Below, in pieces: positions 1 to 5,909 of a stretch of 7,906 bases of DNA (position 1 is the stretch's first letter; the number at the start of each line of letters is the position of its first letter). Under the pieces are notes generated by a model. It was given only the letters and a program-made list of their open reading frames with translations, was not told the origin of the DNA and did no database searches. The stretch is from NCBI GenBank assembly GCA_012841485.1, contig DUUU01000071.1:1-7906 (forward strand), in the 5' to 3' direction. Made by a program: the position numbers and the translations under genes. Source of the DNA: Armatimonadota bacterium. GTDB taxonomy: Bacteria > Armatimonadota > JAAZEB01.

Positions 1-21
1 CCCCCCGCCGCGTTCTTTTTC
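1..21 (+). terminator. Possible tail of an upstream terminator
   Basis: A GC-only run (ccccccgccgcg) is followed directly by a T-rich stretch (TTCTTTTTCT, 12-21). This is what the 3' arm and U-tract of a rho-independent terminator for a plus-strand gene left of the window would look like. The 5' arm would lie outside the window, so the hairpin cannot be verified. Confidence 0.25.
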
Positions 22-94
22 TGGGGAGGCCCAGGCCCGGGGGGCCACCCTACCCCCGGAGCCTCGTAGGCACCAGCGCAAAGGCACGAAGGAA

Positions 95-556
95 ATGCGC
101 GAAGAAGGCAAGAAAGTGGTTGCGGTCAATCGCAAGGCACGGCACGAATACGAGATTGAGGAGAGCCACGAGGCTGGCATCGTGCTCACCGGAACGGAGA
201 TCAAGTCGATCCGCGAGGGGAAGGCCAACCTCCAGGATGCCTTCGCACGCATCGAGGGCAACGAGGTGTGGGTGCATCACATGCACATCAGCCCCTACGA
301 AGCGGGGAACCGCTATAACGTCGATCCCGTCCGGCCTCGCAAGCTGCTGCTCCATCGCCGCGAAATCGAGCGGCTTCGGGGCAAAGCGGAGCAGCGCGGC
401 CTCACGCTCATCCCGCTCCAGCTCTACCTGCGTGGCGGGCGCGCCAAGATCGAGCTCGGCCTGGCTCGCGGTAAACGCATCTACGACCGGCGAGAGGAGA
501 TTGCCAAGCGCACCGCGGCGCGCGATGTGGAGCGCGCCATGCGCGAGCGCGACTGA
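95..556 (+). CDS. smpB: SsrA (tmRNA)-binding protein SmpB
   Basis: SmpB binds the tRNA-like domain of tmRNA and brings it to ribosomes stalled on mRNAs lacking a stop codon, the trans-translation rescue pathway. The 153-residue product is full length for the family. Visible hallmarks in order: NRKARHEY (12-19) at the start of the OB-fold, EAGIVLTGTEIKSIR (26-40), GKANLQD (42-48), HISPYE (64-69), the RPRKLLLH stretch (80-87), and the C-terminal tail GKRIYDRR (126-133), equivalent to the GKKxHDKR tail that enters the ribosomal decoding centre and mRNA channel. After that comes a basic, helix-prone tail. The ATG at 95 has AAAGG about 10 bases upstream. A GTG at 116 with AGAAGG seven bases before it is an alternative start that would only shorten the disordered N-terminus. 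No tmRNA gene (ssrA) is visible beside it. Confidence 0.97.
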   Translation: MREEGKKVVAVNRKARHEYEIEESHEAGIVLTGTEIKSIREGKANLQDAFARIEGNEVWVHHMHISPYEAGNRYNVDPVRPRKLLLHRREIERLRGKAEQRGLTLIPLQLYLRGGRAKIELGLARGKRIYDRREEIAKRTAARDVERAMRERD

Positions 557-685
557 GCCCGCGCTCCCCCGCCCCTGCCGGCGCCCCGCCATGCTTCTTC
601 GGCGCATGAGGGCCGTGCCATTCAGCAGGAAAGTGTGTGCCGCGGCGCGAACTCAGCGCACAGGACCGATAAGGGGGACACTGAC

Positions 686-1702
686 TTGAAGCCCAATCGC
701 ATCTCTGCCCAGTGGGTGGGCGCTTTGATTTTGCCGCTGGCCGGCCTTCTCCTCGCGGGCTGCGGCGGCTCCAACGATGGCGCCAAGTCCGGCGCCAACC
801 TCACCCAATACACCTTCTCCGTGGCGGGAACCGCCTACCTCGAGCGCGAGCCTGCCACCCGTGGCCTTGCCTCCGGCGACATCCGCCTCGGCGGTGCCAC
901 CTACCGTGTGTTGCGCCGAACCGCCTCGAGTACCCACATTCACCAGACCGGCACCACCGATCCCGACGGCAGCTATAGCCTGGCAGTCGATGTGCCCGTT
1001 GGGGCCAGCACAGACGATCTCTGGCAGATCGAGATCTTCGCCCCCGGAGTGCGTATCCCCGATGCCAGCGGGGGCGCGGTCGTTGCCAACGTCCTTCTCC
1101 TGGGCACCCTGGTGCCGGGGCCCGGCGCGCTGCTGCACCGCGATACCAGCATCGCCTCGACCCTCGTAGCGGGTCACCTGGAGGCGCTGTACGAGGCCGG
1201 GGGCCCCGTGACGCAGATCACGCGCGCCCAGATCAACACCCTGGAGCAGCGGGTCGCGGTACTCGCGCGCACACCTAGCCCCGGATCGACTCCGGTCCGC
1301 CTCTCTGCCGTGACCACTCACCTCTCGATGCCCGACGCGGCGCATGCCTCCGTGGTCAGCGGCCTGGCGGAGCCCGTGGTCAACGTATTCAACAGTCTGG
1401 TGAGCCGGATTCGCGTGCTCCAAGCCGGGGTGGAGTGCACCTCGGTATCCATCCCCTTGGGGACTGGCACCACCCTGGTCGCCGAACCGCTCGATTCCGC
1501 GGGCAACCCGGTTCCCGCCGCCGTCGAGTTCCTGGTCGACACCGGTGCCAATTCTATCGGCCTCACCTCCTCCGCCTACAACACGGTGACGCTTGCCGGC
1601 GCGGCTGCGGGGAAGGCCACCCTTGTCGCGCGGCTCACAACACCGGGAACGATTGACATCGCCCCGAAATCGACGCGCGTCGATATAACTGTGGGGCCGT
1701 AA
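686..1702 (+). CDS. Predicted lipoprotein with carboxypeptidase-regulatory-like and Ig-like regions
   Basis: I do not recognise a specific family. The TTG start at 686 is chosen because AAGGGGG sits 8 bases upstream (671-677) and the signal sequence begins right there; a GTG at 635 in the same frame has a poorly spaced ribosome site. The 338-residue product has a basic n-region, a hydrophobic core and a lipobox LAGC with Cys26 as the predicted lipidated residue, followed by a Gly/Ser linker. So it is probably anchored to a membrane facing the periplasm. Residues about 44-125 read as a beta-sandwich of the carboxypeptidase-regulatory type (VAGTAYLE near 47, DPDGSYSLAVDVP at 92-104). Residues about 150-245 look helical. 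Residues 252-337 resemble a bacterial Ig-like (Big) fold (LVAEPLDSAGNPVPA, GKATLVARL). It may be a surface or binding lipoprotein; no catalytic motif is visible. It lies 129 bases after smpB, probably a separate transcript. Confidence 0.8.
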   Translation: MKPNRISAQWVGALILPLAGLLLAGCGGSNDGAKSGANLTQYTFSVAGTAYLEREPATRGLASGDIRLGGATYRVLRRTASSTHIHQTGTTDPDGSYSLAVDVPVGASTDDLWQIEIFAPGVRIPDASGGAVVANVLLLGTLVPGPGALLHRDTSIASTLVAGHLEALYEAGGPVTQITRAQINTLEQRVAVLARTPSPGSTPVRLSAVTTHLSMPDAAHASVVSGLAEPVVNVFNSLVSRIRVLQAGVECTSVSIPLGTGTTLVAEPLDSAGNPVPAAVEFLVDTGANSIGLTSSAYNTVTLAGAAAGKATLVARLTTPGTIDIAPKSTRVDITVGP

Positions 1703-1766
1703 CCGCCGCGCTCTGCCGCTCTGGTGCATCGCTCGCGTCGCTGCGAACACCGCGCACGAGAGAGAC

Positions 1767-1859
1767 CGCGCCGGCAGGCAAGAAGAAGGCGCCCGCGGGG
1801 GCCGGCTGCCTCCGGGTTGCTTCGCTTCATCGGGCGCCGCGTCTTCTTCCGCCGGCGCG
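1767..1859. repeat. Long imperfect inverted repeat between lipoprotein and response regulator
   Basis: The arms 1767-1795 and 1831-1859 are near-complementary: CGCGCCGGC, then a GAAGAAG block, then GGCGCCCG on the left; CGGGCGCC, then TCTTCTTC, then GCCGGCGCG on the right. Small bulges separate the blocks and the loop is about 35 bases. It starts 64 bases after the lipoprotein stop and ends 45 bases before the regulator start. It could form a strong RNA hairpin on either strand. There is no T-tract on the plus strand, so it is not a classic intrinsic terminator. A leader structure for the regulator or a degenerate mobile-element remnant are other options. Confidence 0.55.
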
Positions 1860-1904
1860 TCGGCTTCGCCAGCGTGCACCGCGCGGATAGAGATCCTGGA
1901 GTCG

Positions 1905-2606
1905 ATGGAGAGCATTCTGGTCCTGAGCGATGATGCCCCCTGGCGCGACGCCCTCATCTCCGAATTGGTCGGGGCGGGCCATACGGCGCACGCCTCCAGC
2001 ATATCCGCCTTCCTGGATGATCCGGGAGAGGACTCCTCGCGCTTGACCGCCCTCGTCGTTGACCTGCGCGACCCCAGTCGGCAGCACCCTCCCCTTGGGC
2101 GGGTGCGTCAGGCCGTGTCCAACCCCAGGGCCTACGTGCTCGCCGCCCTGAGCCGGACCCAGCTCGATCACCTCGACTTCACCACCGGGTTTGATGACTT
2201 CCTCGCGGATCCCCTCTCTGGCCACGAAGTGACGGCGCGGATCCGCCAGTTGCGTTGGCGCGCCAATCGCACCGACATGGCGGATCTCCTCTGCGCAGGC
2301 GATCTCGTCATCAACCTCGCGAGCTGCGAGGTCTCCCTCCGTGGCGTGCCCCTGACCCTCACTTACCAGGAGTATGAGCTCCTCCGCTACCTGGTGGAGC
2401 ACCGGGGCCGCGTCTTCACGCGCGAGCAGCTTCTCAGCGAGCTATGGGGCTACAACTACTATGGGGGCACACGCACGGTGGACGTGCACATTCGGCGCTT
2501 GAGGGCCAAGCTTGGGCCAGAGCATGAAGAGCTGATCCAGACGGTCCGCAACGTGGGCTATCGCTTCCGCCGGGATGCCTGGGCCTCGCGATGCAATAGG
2601 GGGTAG
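1905..2606 (+). CDS. OmpR/PhoB-family response regulator with atypical receiver
   Basis: This is a two-component DNA-binding regulator, 233 residues, a normal length for the family. The receiver spans about 1-118: acidic pair D9-D10, putative phosphoacceptor D53 in the VVDL strand, Ser83 near the usual Thr/Ser position, and DDFLADP (97-103) where the family has DDYLxKP. The near-invariant Lys is therefore Asp102. The winged-helix DNA-binding domain covers about 131-224 with the standard order: DLVINLASCEVSLRG, LTYQEYELLRYLVEH, GRVFTREQLLSELWGY (helix before recognition), TRTVDVHIRRLRAKLG (recognition helix) and VRNVGYRF in the wing. It looks functional for DNA binding, but phosphorylation control may be weakened or unusual. 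The ATG at 1905 has TGGAG only three bases upstream. The start is supported mainly by MESILVLSDD matching the first receiver strand. No histidine kinase lies in the window. Confidence 0.93.
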   Translation: MESILVLSDDAPWRDALISELVGAGHTAHASSISAFLDDPGEDSSRLTALVVDLRDPSRQHPPLGRVRQAVSNPRAYVLAALSRTQLDHLDFTTGFDDFLADPLSGHEVTARIRQLRWRANRTDMADLLCAGDLVINLASCEVSLRGVPLTLTYQEYELLRYLVEHRGRVFTREQLLSELWGYNYYGGTRTVDVHIRRLRAKLGPEHEELIQTVRNVGYRFRRDAWASRCNRG

Positions 2607-2667
2607 GCCAGACGAGCGGATATGGAACGCAAGACGCGTCCACGGGCCCGTTTGGCCGGGCAGACGG

Positions 2668-3279
2668 CTATCGATGGCTGGCCGAGAGCGCATCCGCCGC
2701 GTGGCGCATCGGGAACTGCCACGCGCGACCACTCTTCATGGGCGGCCCCAGCTCGATATCCCGCCATGCGGTGGAGCGTTCCGCCGCCTTGTCCAGAAGC
2801 AGACGCGCGGCCGTCTCCGGCGCCTCCGTCTCTTCACCGACGCAGCCCTGGCAGAAGAGGAAGCGCTCCTCTTCCCCATCACCCTGCAGGGAGAGCGTGG
2901 TCGGGAAGGGATCGGGCGCGCCGCACACGCTGCAGCACTCGAGCGGCCGCAGATCTCCCTCCGAATCGCGCGCGAGCTGGAGAGCCACCCGATACATGCT
3001 CGGCGAAAAACCCGGCTCGCAGATGGAGAGCGGGTAGCGATCCCGCAGGTGCTCCGCCATGCCGTCGAACGTCCCCGACCCGGGCTGATCCACCCACGCG
3101 GCACAGACCACCACCGGACCAATCGCGATCGGGCGCACCTCACACGCCATGCCGTCGAAGTACGCAAGAAGCCGCTTGGCACGCGCCAGATCCCCCACTT
3201 CGACGATGAAAAACGCCCTTTCGCCGCCGCTGCGGAGTATCAGCTCTCCCTCTGTGGCCCCACCGTTCCATCTGTTCAC
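2668..3279 (-). CDS. Hypothetical protein with CxxC...CxxC zinc-ribbon-like motif
   Basis: I do not recognise this family. The preferred start is GTG at 3279, because AGGAGA lies seven bases upstream (3292-3287); an in-frame GTG at 3297 would add six residues. The product is 203 residues with no signal peptide or membrane segment, so it is predicted cytoplasmic. Residues about 12-105 look like an alpha/beta domain (AFFIVEV, IAIGPVVVCAAWV, and an amphipathic helix from LARAKRLLAYF). C116-x2-C119 and C143-x2-C146 form two knuckles 23 residues apart, the layout of a zinc ribbon. Cys115 is adjacent. The rest is acidic then helical (ETAARLLLDKAAE). It is convergent with the response regulator (61 bases between stops) and has its own strong promoter. 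The role is unknown; a zinc-binding adaptor or regulator is possible, but nothing here proves it. Confidence 0.8.
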   Translation of the reverse strand: MNRWNGGATEGELILRSGGERAFFIVEVGDLARAKRLLAYFDGMACEVRPIAIGPVVVCAAWVDQPGSGTFDGMAEHLRDRYPLSICEPGFSPSMYRVALQLARDSEGDLRPLECCSVCGAPDPFPTTLSLQGDGEEERFLFCQGCVGEETEAPETAARLLLDKAAERSTAWRDIELGPPMKSGRAWQFPMRHAADALSASHR

Positions 3280-3303
3280 GGTCTCTTCTCCTGACACGAT
3301 GAC

Positions 3304-3318
3304 GGGCTATGATAGCCC
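3304..3318. promoter_or_regulatory. 15-bp palindrome in the leader of the zinc-ribbon gene
   Basis: GGGCTAT and ATAGCCC are perfect inverted arms around one central base. The site lies about 11-25 bases downstream of the predicted transcription start and 12 bases upstream of the Shine-Dalgarno sequence of the gene at 3279. A dyad in this position fits a repressor operator; a hairpin this tight would need a larger loop to form in RNA, so a DNA-binding site is the better reading. Confidence 0.5.
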
Positions 3319-3334
3319 ATGCCCAACAGAGAAG

Positions 3335-3363
3335 ACTATAGCAGGAGTGTGACCGCATGTCAA
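3335..3363 (-). promoter_or_regulatory. Near-consensus sigma-70 promoter
   Basis: On the minus strand, TTGACA (3363-3358, perfect -35) is separated by exactly 17 bases from TATAGT (3340-3335, one mismatch to TATAAT). The -10 is preceded by TGC, an extended -10 motif. Transcription would start near 3328 and run into the zinc-ribbon gene at 3279, giving a leader of about 49 bases. Confidence 0.8.
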
Positions 3364-3718
3364 CGCCCCGACATCTAGGGGTGTGGGCTGGCCCGGCCCC
3401 CCGCCGATAGGGTGCTTGCCGCAGGAGCGCTCTTTCCAGGTACGCCTGAGGGACGCCTCGGGGGAAGGACAGGAACGCGACGGGCACCGGGTGGAGTCGC
3501 TCCAGTGGCCTGAACCATCGGGGATACCTGGCCCGACCGCGGGCGGGAGCCCGGGGCGCTCGCCAGGGGCCGGCCTGGCAGGCGCTCAAGCGTCACTAAG
3601 GTCACTCAGGCGGGTGAGGGGAGTTCGGCTCGCGTCCGGCATCATCTCCCCTGGGGACGGGTGGGCGCGCCTCCTCACCCCGCTGCTCGCTCGGCTCCAC
3701 CGAGCAGGATCGGGACAG
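3364..3718. other. Gene-free GC-rich stretch with hairpin potential
   Basis: No gene is supported here. All frames stay open because the DNA is GC-rich, but the translations are Pro/Arg/Gly-rich without family signatures. Secondary-structure potential is notable. At 3554-3587, GCCAGG/CCTGGC and outer GCGC arms enclose a six-base loop. GGGTGAGG (3612-3619) can pair with CCTCACCC (3673-3680) around an internal TCCCCTGGGGA. GCTCGG/CCGAGC (3689-3705) lies 14 bases past the stop of the 37-residue protein gene. A direct repeat GTCACT occurs at 3592 and 3601. A structured RNA is possible but I recognise none. Confidence 0.4.
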
Positions 3719-3832
3719 TCAGGTAGGCACGCCCAGGCGCGGCAGGAGCCACGCCTGAAGGAAGAACCACACGGCGACAAACAGAAGTGCAGCCAGCAGC
3801 CCACCCATCGGGACCCTCACCCCTTTCCTCAT
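3719..3832 (-). CDS. 37-residue single-helix membrane protein
   Basis: This is a small ORF with a clear Shine-Dalgarno sequence (GAGGTG at 3842-3837, four bases before the ATG). The protein begins with a basic segment (MRKGVRV), has one membrane-spanning helix at about residues 9-31 (GGLLAALLFVAVWFFLQ then AWLLP), and ends RLGVPT. The positive N-terminus suggests an N-in topology. The aromatic belt with an LLPRLGVPT-like ending recalls small uncharacterised membrane proteins in thermophilic and deep-branching bacteria; that resemblance is from memory and unverified. It lies 61 bases downstream of the terminator-like hairpin behind the dehydrogenase gene, so it is probably transcribed separately. 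TAGAAT at 3852-3847 could be a -10 element but has no convincing -35. Function unknown. Confidence 0.72.
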   Translation of the reverse strand: MRKGVRVPMGGLLAALLFVAVWFFLQAWLLPRLGVPT

Positions 3833-3892
3833 ACGCCACCTCGCAGTGATTCTACCCCGCGAGACACCCGGGTATGCTCCGCCTGGCGTTCT

Positions 3893-3937
3893 ATCAAATC
3901 AAGAGGGCCGCGTCGCCATGGGATGACGGCGCGGCCC
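3893..3937 (-). terminator. Intrinsic-terminator-like hairpin after the dehydrogenase gene
   Basis: On the minus strand an 11-bp stem (GGGCCGCGCCG / CGACGCGGCCC with one wobble pair; arms 3937-3927 and 3915-3905) encloses an 11-base loop. It is followed by TCTTGATTT, a T-rich though interrupted tract. It begins 28 bases after the dehydrogenase stop codon. It should end the receiver-dehydrogenase transcript. Confidence 0.7.
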
Positions 3938-3964
3938 GCAATCGATCGCGTTCTGAAGGCGCGG

Positions 3965-5032
3965 CTACTGCCCCAGCTTTACCGGCCGGCCAAGACGCGC
4001 CGATTCGTAGACGGCGTTGAGGATCTCGACCGTGTGCCTCGCGCTCTCCGCCGTGATCGCCGGCTCTTTGTCTTCGCGGATGGCGCGCACCATATCCTCC
4101 ACCTGAGCGCGGTGACCGCGAGTCGCCAACGCAAAGGGATCGGACGACACGCCGGTGTCGCGCTTGTCTGCCGGGCCATAGAGCGCCAGCATCTGACGCT
4201 CTTCCTCTGCCTCGGCTTCCGGCGTCTCGGCGCGGATGCGCCACATCTGGAGGCCGCCCTGGGTACGGATGCACCCATTCTCGCCATGGATGATGATCTC
4301 GGTATCGATGCCGGGATAGCAGGCGGTTGTCGTCGTCAGCGTGCCGATCGCCCCGTTGGCGAAGGTGAGCACCGCGGCGGTCTTGTCCTCCGCCTCGATG
4401 TCATGGGCGTACACGCCGTACTTGCCATACACCTCGACGACGGGGCCGCAGATCCACTGAAGGATATCGATCGTATGCACGCCCTGATTTGCGAGCGAGC
4501 CACCGCCATCCAATGCCCAGGTGCCCTTCCACATGCCGGGGCACTCGTAGTAGGACTGCCCTCGCCACCAATGCACCGAGCCATGGATGCCGATCAGCTT
4601 GCCCAGGCGCCCATCGGCGATGGTCTGCCGGATGCGGCGGTAGAGCGGCTCGAAGCGCGTCTGAAAGATGATCTCCAGCTTCAGACCGGTCTCGCGCTGC
4701 GCCGCGATCATCGCATCCACCTGGGCCACAGTCACATCGGGTGGCTTCTCGCAGATCACATGCTTTCCGGCGCGCAGCGCCGCGACCGTGTGCTCCGCGT
4801 GCATGCCCGACGGCGTCGCGATATTCACGACATCGATATCCGGATCCGCCAGAATCTCTTCGAATCGGGTGGTGCCGCGGCAGCCGTAGCGCTCCACCAT
4901 CTTCTGGACGCGCTCCGGCACCAGATCGCACACGGCCACCAGCTCCGCGCCGTTGGCATCATGGATATCATGGCAGTGGGTTTGCCCCATGCCAAGGCCC
5001 ACCACGGCGAAACGCAGGGGTCTCTCGCTCAT
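3965..5032 (-). CDS. Gfo/Idh/MocA-family NAD(P)-dependent oxidoreductase
   Basis: This is a cytosolic dehydrogenase of the glucose-fructose oxidoreductase/inositol dehydrogenase family, acting on a sugar, inositol or related polyol. The exact substrate cannot be read from sequence. The 355-residue protein is full length. Its Rossmann domain begins FAVVGLGMGQTH, with G12-x-G14-x-G16 binding the dinucleotide; VAVCD (32-36) ends the second strand and NIATPSGMH follows (70-78). The family motif EKP is E95-K96-P97. In the C-terminal alpha/beta domain, GGGSLANQGVHTIDILQW (176-193) carries the conserved NQGxH with catalytic-type His186 and Asp189. The start at 5032 is fixed by AAGGAG six bases upstream (5044-5039). 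This ribosome site starts within 2 bases of the preceding receiver gene's stop, so the two are co-transcribed and probably translationally coupled. No transporter or second catabolic gene is adjacent. Confidence 0.95.
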   Translation of the reverse strand: MSERPLRFAVVGLGMGQTHCHDIHDANGAELVAVCDLVPERVQKMVERYGCRGTTRFEEILADPDIDVVNIATPSGMHAEHTVAALRAGKHVICEKPPDVTVAQVDAMIAAQRETGLKLEIIFQTRFEPLYRRIRQTIADGRLGKLIGIHGSVHWWRGQSYYECPGMWKGTWALDGGGSLANQGVHTIDILQWICGPVVEVYGKYGVYAHDIEAEDKTAAVLTFANGAIGTLTTTTACYPGIDTEIIIHGENGCIRTQGGLQMWRIRAETPEAEAEEERQMLALYGPADKRDTGVSSDPFALATRGHRAQVEDMVRAIREDKEPAITAESARHTVEILNAVYESARLGRPVKLGQ

Positions 5033-5045
5033 TCGGATCTCCTTC

Positions 5046-5414
5046 TCAACGCGGCGCCGCCATCAGGTGGCGGATCACAGTAAAAAGCTCGACGGGATCT
5101 ACCGGTTTCTCGAGTACCATGTCGGCATCACTATTCCAGCCCTCTACCAGGCTGTTGCCGTTCGGCTCGCAGAGGAGAACAAGAGGAATGCTTCCAGTAC
5201 GTGGATTCCTTCGCAAGAGCGAGACGGTCTTCCCGCTCTCGTCACCCGGCTTGGCACCGGCAACCAGGATGGCCGCAGGCGCCTGTTGCTGAACACATCC
5301 CACGGCTTCGGCAACACTCTCCGCCCACATCATGGCGAATCCTGCATCCTCACACGCCGCCCGCAGTTTGCCGCACTCCGCCCGTTCCTCATCAACCACC
5401 AACACCGTGGGCAT
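5046..5414 (-). CDS. Stand-alone receiver-like domain lacking the phosphoacceptor Asp
   Basis: The 122-residue product is one CheY-like domain with no output domain. MPTVLVVDEE gives strand 1 and the acidic residues D8-E9. K103-P104 in MVLEKPVDPVEL is the conserved Lys-Pro that closes the active site. At the strand-3 end, where an Asp is expected, the sequence is AAILVAGAKPG, so the position is Ala52. The Thr/Ser position is Cys82. It therefore cannot be phosphorylated in the usual way and should be a pseudo-receiver acting by protein-protein contact or as a constitutive form. The ATG at 5414 has GGGAGG ten bases upstream; an in-frame TTG at 5435 is less likely because MPTVLVVD is the canonical beginning. 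The gene ends 13 bases before the dehydrogenase gene, implying an operon. It overlaps a possible small ORF upstream by 23 bases. Confidence 0.85.
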   Translation of the reverse strand: MPTVLVVDEERAECGKLRAACEDAGFAMMWAESVAEAVGCVQQQAPAAILVAGAKPGDESGKTVSLLRRNPRTGSIPLVLLCEPNGNSLVEGWNSDADMVLEKPVDPVELFTVIRHLMAAPR

Positions 5415-5559
5415 CCTGCATAGACCTCCCGACAAAGAGTATCAGAGCAAGGCCTACCGCGAGCGCTGTCTCCGCACGCAGCAGACCCGTCTCACTCCGC
5501 GCTTGGAATTGCCTCTTCCGTTGACGCTTCTTCTGCAACCGATCAAGGCTTTCCTGCAA
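5392..5559 (-). CDS. Possible small membrane protein overlapping the receiver start
   Basis: This 55-residue ORF begins at TTG with AGAGGA eight bases upstream, and ends 23 bases inside the receiver gene in another frame. The N-terminal half is basic with coiled-coil-like spacing (LQESLDRLQKKRQRK), then a short hydrophobic segment at about 32-44 (ALAVGLALILFVG), then a polar tail. The arrangement would fit a short membrane-tethered protein translationally coupled to the receiver. Against it: a non-ATG start, third-position GC lower than its neighbours, and the ease with which ORFs arise in GC-rich DNA. It shares its frame with the ORF at 5572-5688, separated only by a TAG and four codons, so the two could be one broken gene. 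Confidence 0.33.
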   Translation of the reverse strand: MQESLDRLQKKRQRKRQFQARSETGLLRAETALAVGLALILFVGRSMQDAHGVGG

Positions 5560-5571
5560 GCATCGCTTCCT

Positions 5572-5688
5572 CTACCCAGAGCGCGCCTCCGCCACGTTCG
5601 CGCCCACGCAATCCACCGCGTGCTCTCCCAGGTGCTCACGGCGGATTGCCACTCGCCGCGGGGTGGTGCCGGTGGATGCCGCAGGCAT
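5572..5688 (-). CDS. Possible short ORF heading the receiver transcript
   Basis: This 38-residue ORF starts MPAASTGTTPRRVAIRREHL and ends in EARSG before TAG. Codon third positions are GC-rich like the clear genes nearby, which is the main support. The AAGGA before the ATG is too close to be an ideal ribosome site. It is in frame with the next ORF (5559-5392), and a reading through the TAG would give a continuous 98-codon frame. It could be a leader peptide, a gene fragment or chance. No homology recognised. Confidence 0.22.
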   Translation of the reverse strand: MPAASTGTTPRRVAIRREHLGEHAVDCVGANVAEARSG

Positions 5689-5835
5689 TCCTTGGGGATC
5701 GGAGCCCCACCCTCAAGCCAGGAGAGCGCCCACCGCCGCGCTCCATCAGGGATCCATCCGCCTGCCAGAAGATTGCCCATCCACCCGCGGGATCCCTGCC
5801 ATTGCCCGGCCGGAGTCCTTAGTCCTTCGCTCGAG

Positions 5836-5870
5836 GTGTAACGCTCGCCCGTAACCGCTCGCGAAGCGGC
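5836..5870. repeat. 35-bp direct repeat, copy 1
   Basis: This is identical over 35 bases to the second copy 74 bases downstream. It is built from two near-identical halves, GTAACGCTCGC and GTAACCGCTCGC, and ends in a small hairpin CCGCT-CGCGA-AGCGG. The composition and internal palindrome resemble dispersed REP-like intergenic repeats. Confidence 0.9.
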
Positions 5871-5909
5871 GGGCAGACCCGCTGGGCCAGGTTACTGAGC
5901 CGGTCGCGA

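Noticed and set aside
557..685. tmRNA gene (ssrA) next to smpB
   Set aside because: The gap is too short and lacks the tRNA-like ends and tag reading frame of tmRNA.
653..2002. 449-codon open frame on the minus strand
   Set aside because: It is antisense to the lipoprotein gene, Gly/Arg-rich, with no ribosome site or family signature. An acidic patch over 1820-1870 caught the eye but comes from the inverted repeat.
3140..3589. 149-codon minus-strand frame upstream of the zinc-ribbon gene
   Set aside because: It overlaps the well-supported promoter and the zinc-ribbon gene in another frame, and its product is Pro/Arg-rich noise.
3364..3600. Known structured RNA such as RNase P RNA or SRP RNA
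   Set aside because: I looked for the conserved cores of these RNAs and did not find them; only generic GC hairpins are present.
3383..5083. 566-codon open frame on the plus strand
   Set aside because: It is antisense to the dehydrogenase and its product is His/Arg/Ala-rich without any domain; a GC-driven shadow.
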